A stretch of DNA of 8,222 bases. It comes from Bacteroidales bacterium. Lineage in GTDB: Bacteria; Bacteroidota; Bacteroidia; Bacteroidales; Bacteroidaceae. Where the stretch lies: assembly GCA_030523385.1 (NCBI GenBank), contig JAUNIV010000089.1, positions 1-8,222 of the forward strand, written 5' to 3'. A program made the translations under genes and the position numbers. Shown in pieces: positions 6,499 through 8,222 of this stretch. How positions within the stretch are numbered: position 1 is the first letter of the stretch; every line of letters begins with the position of its first letter. The notes beneath the pieces were generated by a model. The model was given only the letters and a program-made list of their open reading frames with translations. It had not been told where the DNA came from and searched no databases.

Positions 6499-8019
6499 AT
6501 GCAAATTCATAACAATATATTGATAGCGGAATGCTCGACTTACGATTTCAAGGAAATGTTGGAACGTAAGAAAGTGAAGTCATGGCTTAAATCCGTGTCG
6601 GCTTTTGCCAATACCGATGGTGGCAGTTTGTTCTATGGAGTGAACGATGACGGAGTGATTGTAGGTTTGGAAAATCCACAAGCCGATGCCGATTTTATCA
6701 GTGAAATGATAAAGGCAAGGCTTGACCCTGTGCCGGAAGTTCAACTTATCCCGATAGAACATGAAGGACATACGCTGCTCGAAGTGAAAGTAAAGGCAGG
6801 AACGCTTACACCTTATTATTACTATCAGGATGGGACACGTACCGCGTATGTACGGGTCGGCAATGAAAGTGTAGAGTGTAATTCACAACAACTCCTTTCG
6901 TTAGTATTAAAAGGGACGCACATGACATGGGATTCACTGCCTACCCAAGTGGATGCCAGCAAGCACTCGTTCATCATCCTTGCCAATACCTTTCGCGAAC
7001 AAACCCACCAGGAATGGAACGACAAGTATCTGGAATCATTCGGACTGGTTACTCCTGAAGGTAAATTGACCAATGCGGGATTATTGTTCGTGGATAACTG
7101 CACCGTATTCCAATCTCGTATCTTCTGTACCCGTTGGACGGGGCTCTATAAAGATGATGCCATCAGTTCCGTAGAGCATCGGGCTAACCTTGTATTGCTA
7201 TTGAAATACGGCATGGACTTCATCAAGAACTACACCATGAGTGGCTGGGTAAAGATGCCGAACTATCGCCTGAACCTTCCCGACTACTCCGACCGTGCCA
7301 TCTTTGAAGGGTTGGTAAACCACCTTATCCATAGAGATTACACGGTAATGGGCGGCGAAGTACATATTGACATTTACGATGACCGCGTAGAACTGGTATC
7401 ACCCGGTGCCATGCTTGACGGTACGCAGATTCAAGACCGTGACATATACAAAGTACCGTCTATGCGTCGCAATCCCGTCATTGCAGATATGTTCACACAG
7501 CTGGACTATATGGAAAAACGTGGATCCGGCTTACGCAAAATGCGGGAACTTACGGAGAAACTGCCCAACTTCCTGCAAGGGAAAAAACCGCAATATCAAA
7601 CGGAAGCGACTTCTTTCTACACCACATTCTATAATCTGAACTGGGGCGAGAATGGAAGAATACCTGTCGAGGAAGTGGCTAACAGGGTAAATAGTACCCT
7701 CGAAAAGTACCCTGTAAACGAAAAAAGTTCGGTGAAAACCTTCGGTGATTCACAAAAATCTTCGGAGAAAACCTTCGGTGATTCACAAAAAACTTCGGTG
7801 AAGCCAAAACGATTAGGACGAACAGCACAAAGCATTCTTGACCTTATTATTTCTGACGGTTCTATATCCCAAGACAAGATGGCTGAAAAGATAGGGGTTA
7901 GTAAACGCGCCATTGAAATGCAAGTTGCAAATCTAAAAGCCAAAGGATTACTTGTCAGAGAAGGAGCAGATCACGGTGGTTATTGGCGCATTGTAACTAA
8001 TCCTCAAAACAAAAAATAA
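6499..8019 (+). CDS. AlbA_2 (Schlafen-like) / HATPase_c_4 / winged-helix protein
   Basis: A 506-residue cytoplasmic protein of a family usually annotated as ATP-binding protein or putative transcriptional regulator; its true function is not established. The N-terminal AlbA_2 domain (about 8-137) shows DFK (16-18), SAFANTDGGSLFYGV (34-48) and YVRVGNESVECN (117-128). A helical linker leads to the HATPase_c_4 domain (about 265-375) with LVNHLIHRDY (272-281), DDRVELVSPG (294-303), RRNPVIADMF (323-332) and EKRGSGLRKM (339-348). A Lys/Ser-rich linker (about 404-438) holds two 11-residue repeats. The C-terminus is a winged helix (about 441-498) built around SQDKMAEKIGVSKRAIEMQV and ending in GGYWRIV. 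Order and length fit the family. The start at 6499 is set by AGGAA and the -7 site at 6448. It lies 112 bp after the pump gene. A link to efflux control is possible but unproven. Confidence 0.9.
   Translation: MQIHNNILIAECSTYDFKEMLERKKVKSWLKSVSAFANTDGGSLFYGVNDDGVIVGLENPQADADFISEMIKARLDPVPEVQLIPIEHEGHTLLEVKVKAGTLTPYYYYQDGTRTAYVRVGNESVECNSQQLLSLVLKGTHMTWDSLPTQVDASKHSFIILANTFREQTHQEWNDKYLESFGLVTPEGKLTNAGLLFVDNCTVFQSRIFCTRWTGLYKDDAISSVEHRANLVLLLKYGMDFIKNYTMSGWVKMPNYRLNLPDYSDRAIFEGLVNHLIHRDYTVMGGEVHIDIYDDRVELVSPGAMLDGTQIQDRDIYKVPSMRRNPVIADMFTQLDYMEKRGSGLRKMRELTEKLPNFLQGKKPQYQTEATSFYTTFYNLNWGENGRIPVEEVANRVNSTLEKYPVNEKSSVKTFGDSQKSSEKTFGDSQKTSVKPKRLGRTAQSILDLIISDGSISQDKMAEKIGVSKRAIEMQVANLKAKGLLVREGADHGGYWRIVTNPQNKK
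7729..7801 (+). repeat. In-frame 33-bp tandem repeat in the AlbA_2 gene linker
   Basis: Two 33-bp units (7729-7761 and 7762-7794) differ at only a few bases, and a third begins at 7795 and fades after about seven bases. They encode SVKTFGDSQKS and SEKTFGDSQKT. The unit is 11 codons, so gain or loss of a copy would keep the reading frame and only change the spacing between the HATPase and winged-helix domains. Confidence 0.85.
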
Positions 8020-8072
8020 TCTTGTGCAATCTTCATTTTGGTATTTTAATGACTAAATCCATCGAAAGAATC

Positions 8073-8118
8073 TTTATGGTGCCAAAAAAGTCGTTTTTCA
8101 CTCATTTTATGGTGCCAA
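8073..8118 (+). repeat. Two direct repeats of TTTATGGTGCCAA, 33 bp apart
   Basis: The 13-base sequence occurs at 8073-8085 and exactly again at 8106-8118. TCG recurs at the same offset in both copies. The bases between do not match well, so this is either a decayed tandem repeat or a pair of protein-binding sites. It lies in the non-coding stretch after the AlbA_2 gene. Confidence 0.6.
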
Positions 8119-8188
8119 TTTTATCGGAAAAAGATTAGTGAGCATCAATAAAGACATGACAAAGGCCGCTTACTCCCCCCCCCTCAAA

Positions 8189-8215
8189 TTTTCCCTAACT
8201 GGGAAAAACTTTTTT
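8189..8215 (+). terminator. Candidate terminator hairpin
   Basis: TTTTCCC (8189-8195) and GGGAAAA (8201-8207) form a perfect 7-bp stem around TAACT, followed by AC and six T residues. Read on the plus strand this resembles an intrinsic terminator, about 170 bases after the AlbA_2 stop codon. The stem is AT-rich and the distance is long. The right arm can also pair with the T-run (GGAAAAA with TTTTTCC), giving a competing hairpin. Confidence 0.4.
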
Positions 8216-8222
8216 CCTGACT

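Noticed and set aside
8020..8222. Possible CRISPR array or attachment site in the right intergenic stretch
   Set aside because: There are only two 13-base repeats with no further units, and no integrase gene or tRNA in the window.

Overview
The window looks like chromosomal DNA from a gut Bacteroidales, most likely Bacteroides or Phocaeicola. Promoter-like sites fit the Bacteroidetes pattern (TTTG at -33, TAnnTTTG at -7). Most starts lack a strong Shine-Dalgarno sequence. The protein families and the moderate GC content also fit. The species cannot be fixed by eye.

Layout, left to right. (1) Positions 1-48 do not continue the neighbouring gene and may be the edge of an inserted or rearranged segment. 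(2) 49-891, minus strand: a secreted alpha/beta hydrolase that has lost its C-terminus, including the expected catalytic histidine. (3) 1025-1894, minus strand: an AraC-family regulator. (4) 1895-2101: a divergent control region with a good promoter for the regulator and three copies of TGGACAAA, the best candidates for its operators. (5) 2102-3184 and 3243-6386, plus strand: a two-gene RND efflux unit, made of a lipoprotein membrane-fusion adaptor and an AcrB-like HAE1 inner-membrane pump. (6) 6499-8019, plus strand: an AlbA_2 (Schlafen-like) / HATPase_c_4 / winged-helix protein with its own promoter and ribosome binding site and an in-frame 33-bp tandem repeat in its linker. (7) 8020-8222: non-coding or nearly so, with a degenerate 33-bp-spaced repeat, a C9 run and a terminator-like hairpin.

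How the parts work together. The AraC regulator and the efflux genes form a divergent regulator/target pair. One TGGACAAA copy overlaps the -33 box of the regulator, suggesting autoregulation. The pump side has only a poor core promoter next to an inverted operator pair, which suggests activation. The operon has no outer-membrane channel gene in the window, so the pump must borrow one from elsewhere or is incomplete. The AlbA_2 gene sits where that gene would often be, but it appears separately transcribed and there is no direct evidence of a link to efflux.

I see no convincing undescribed system. The most useful leads are the divergent operator layout, the missing outer-membrane factor, the truncated hydrolase and the repeat-containing linker of the AlbA_2 protein.
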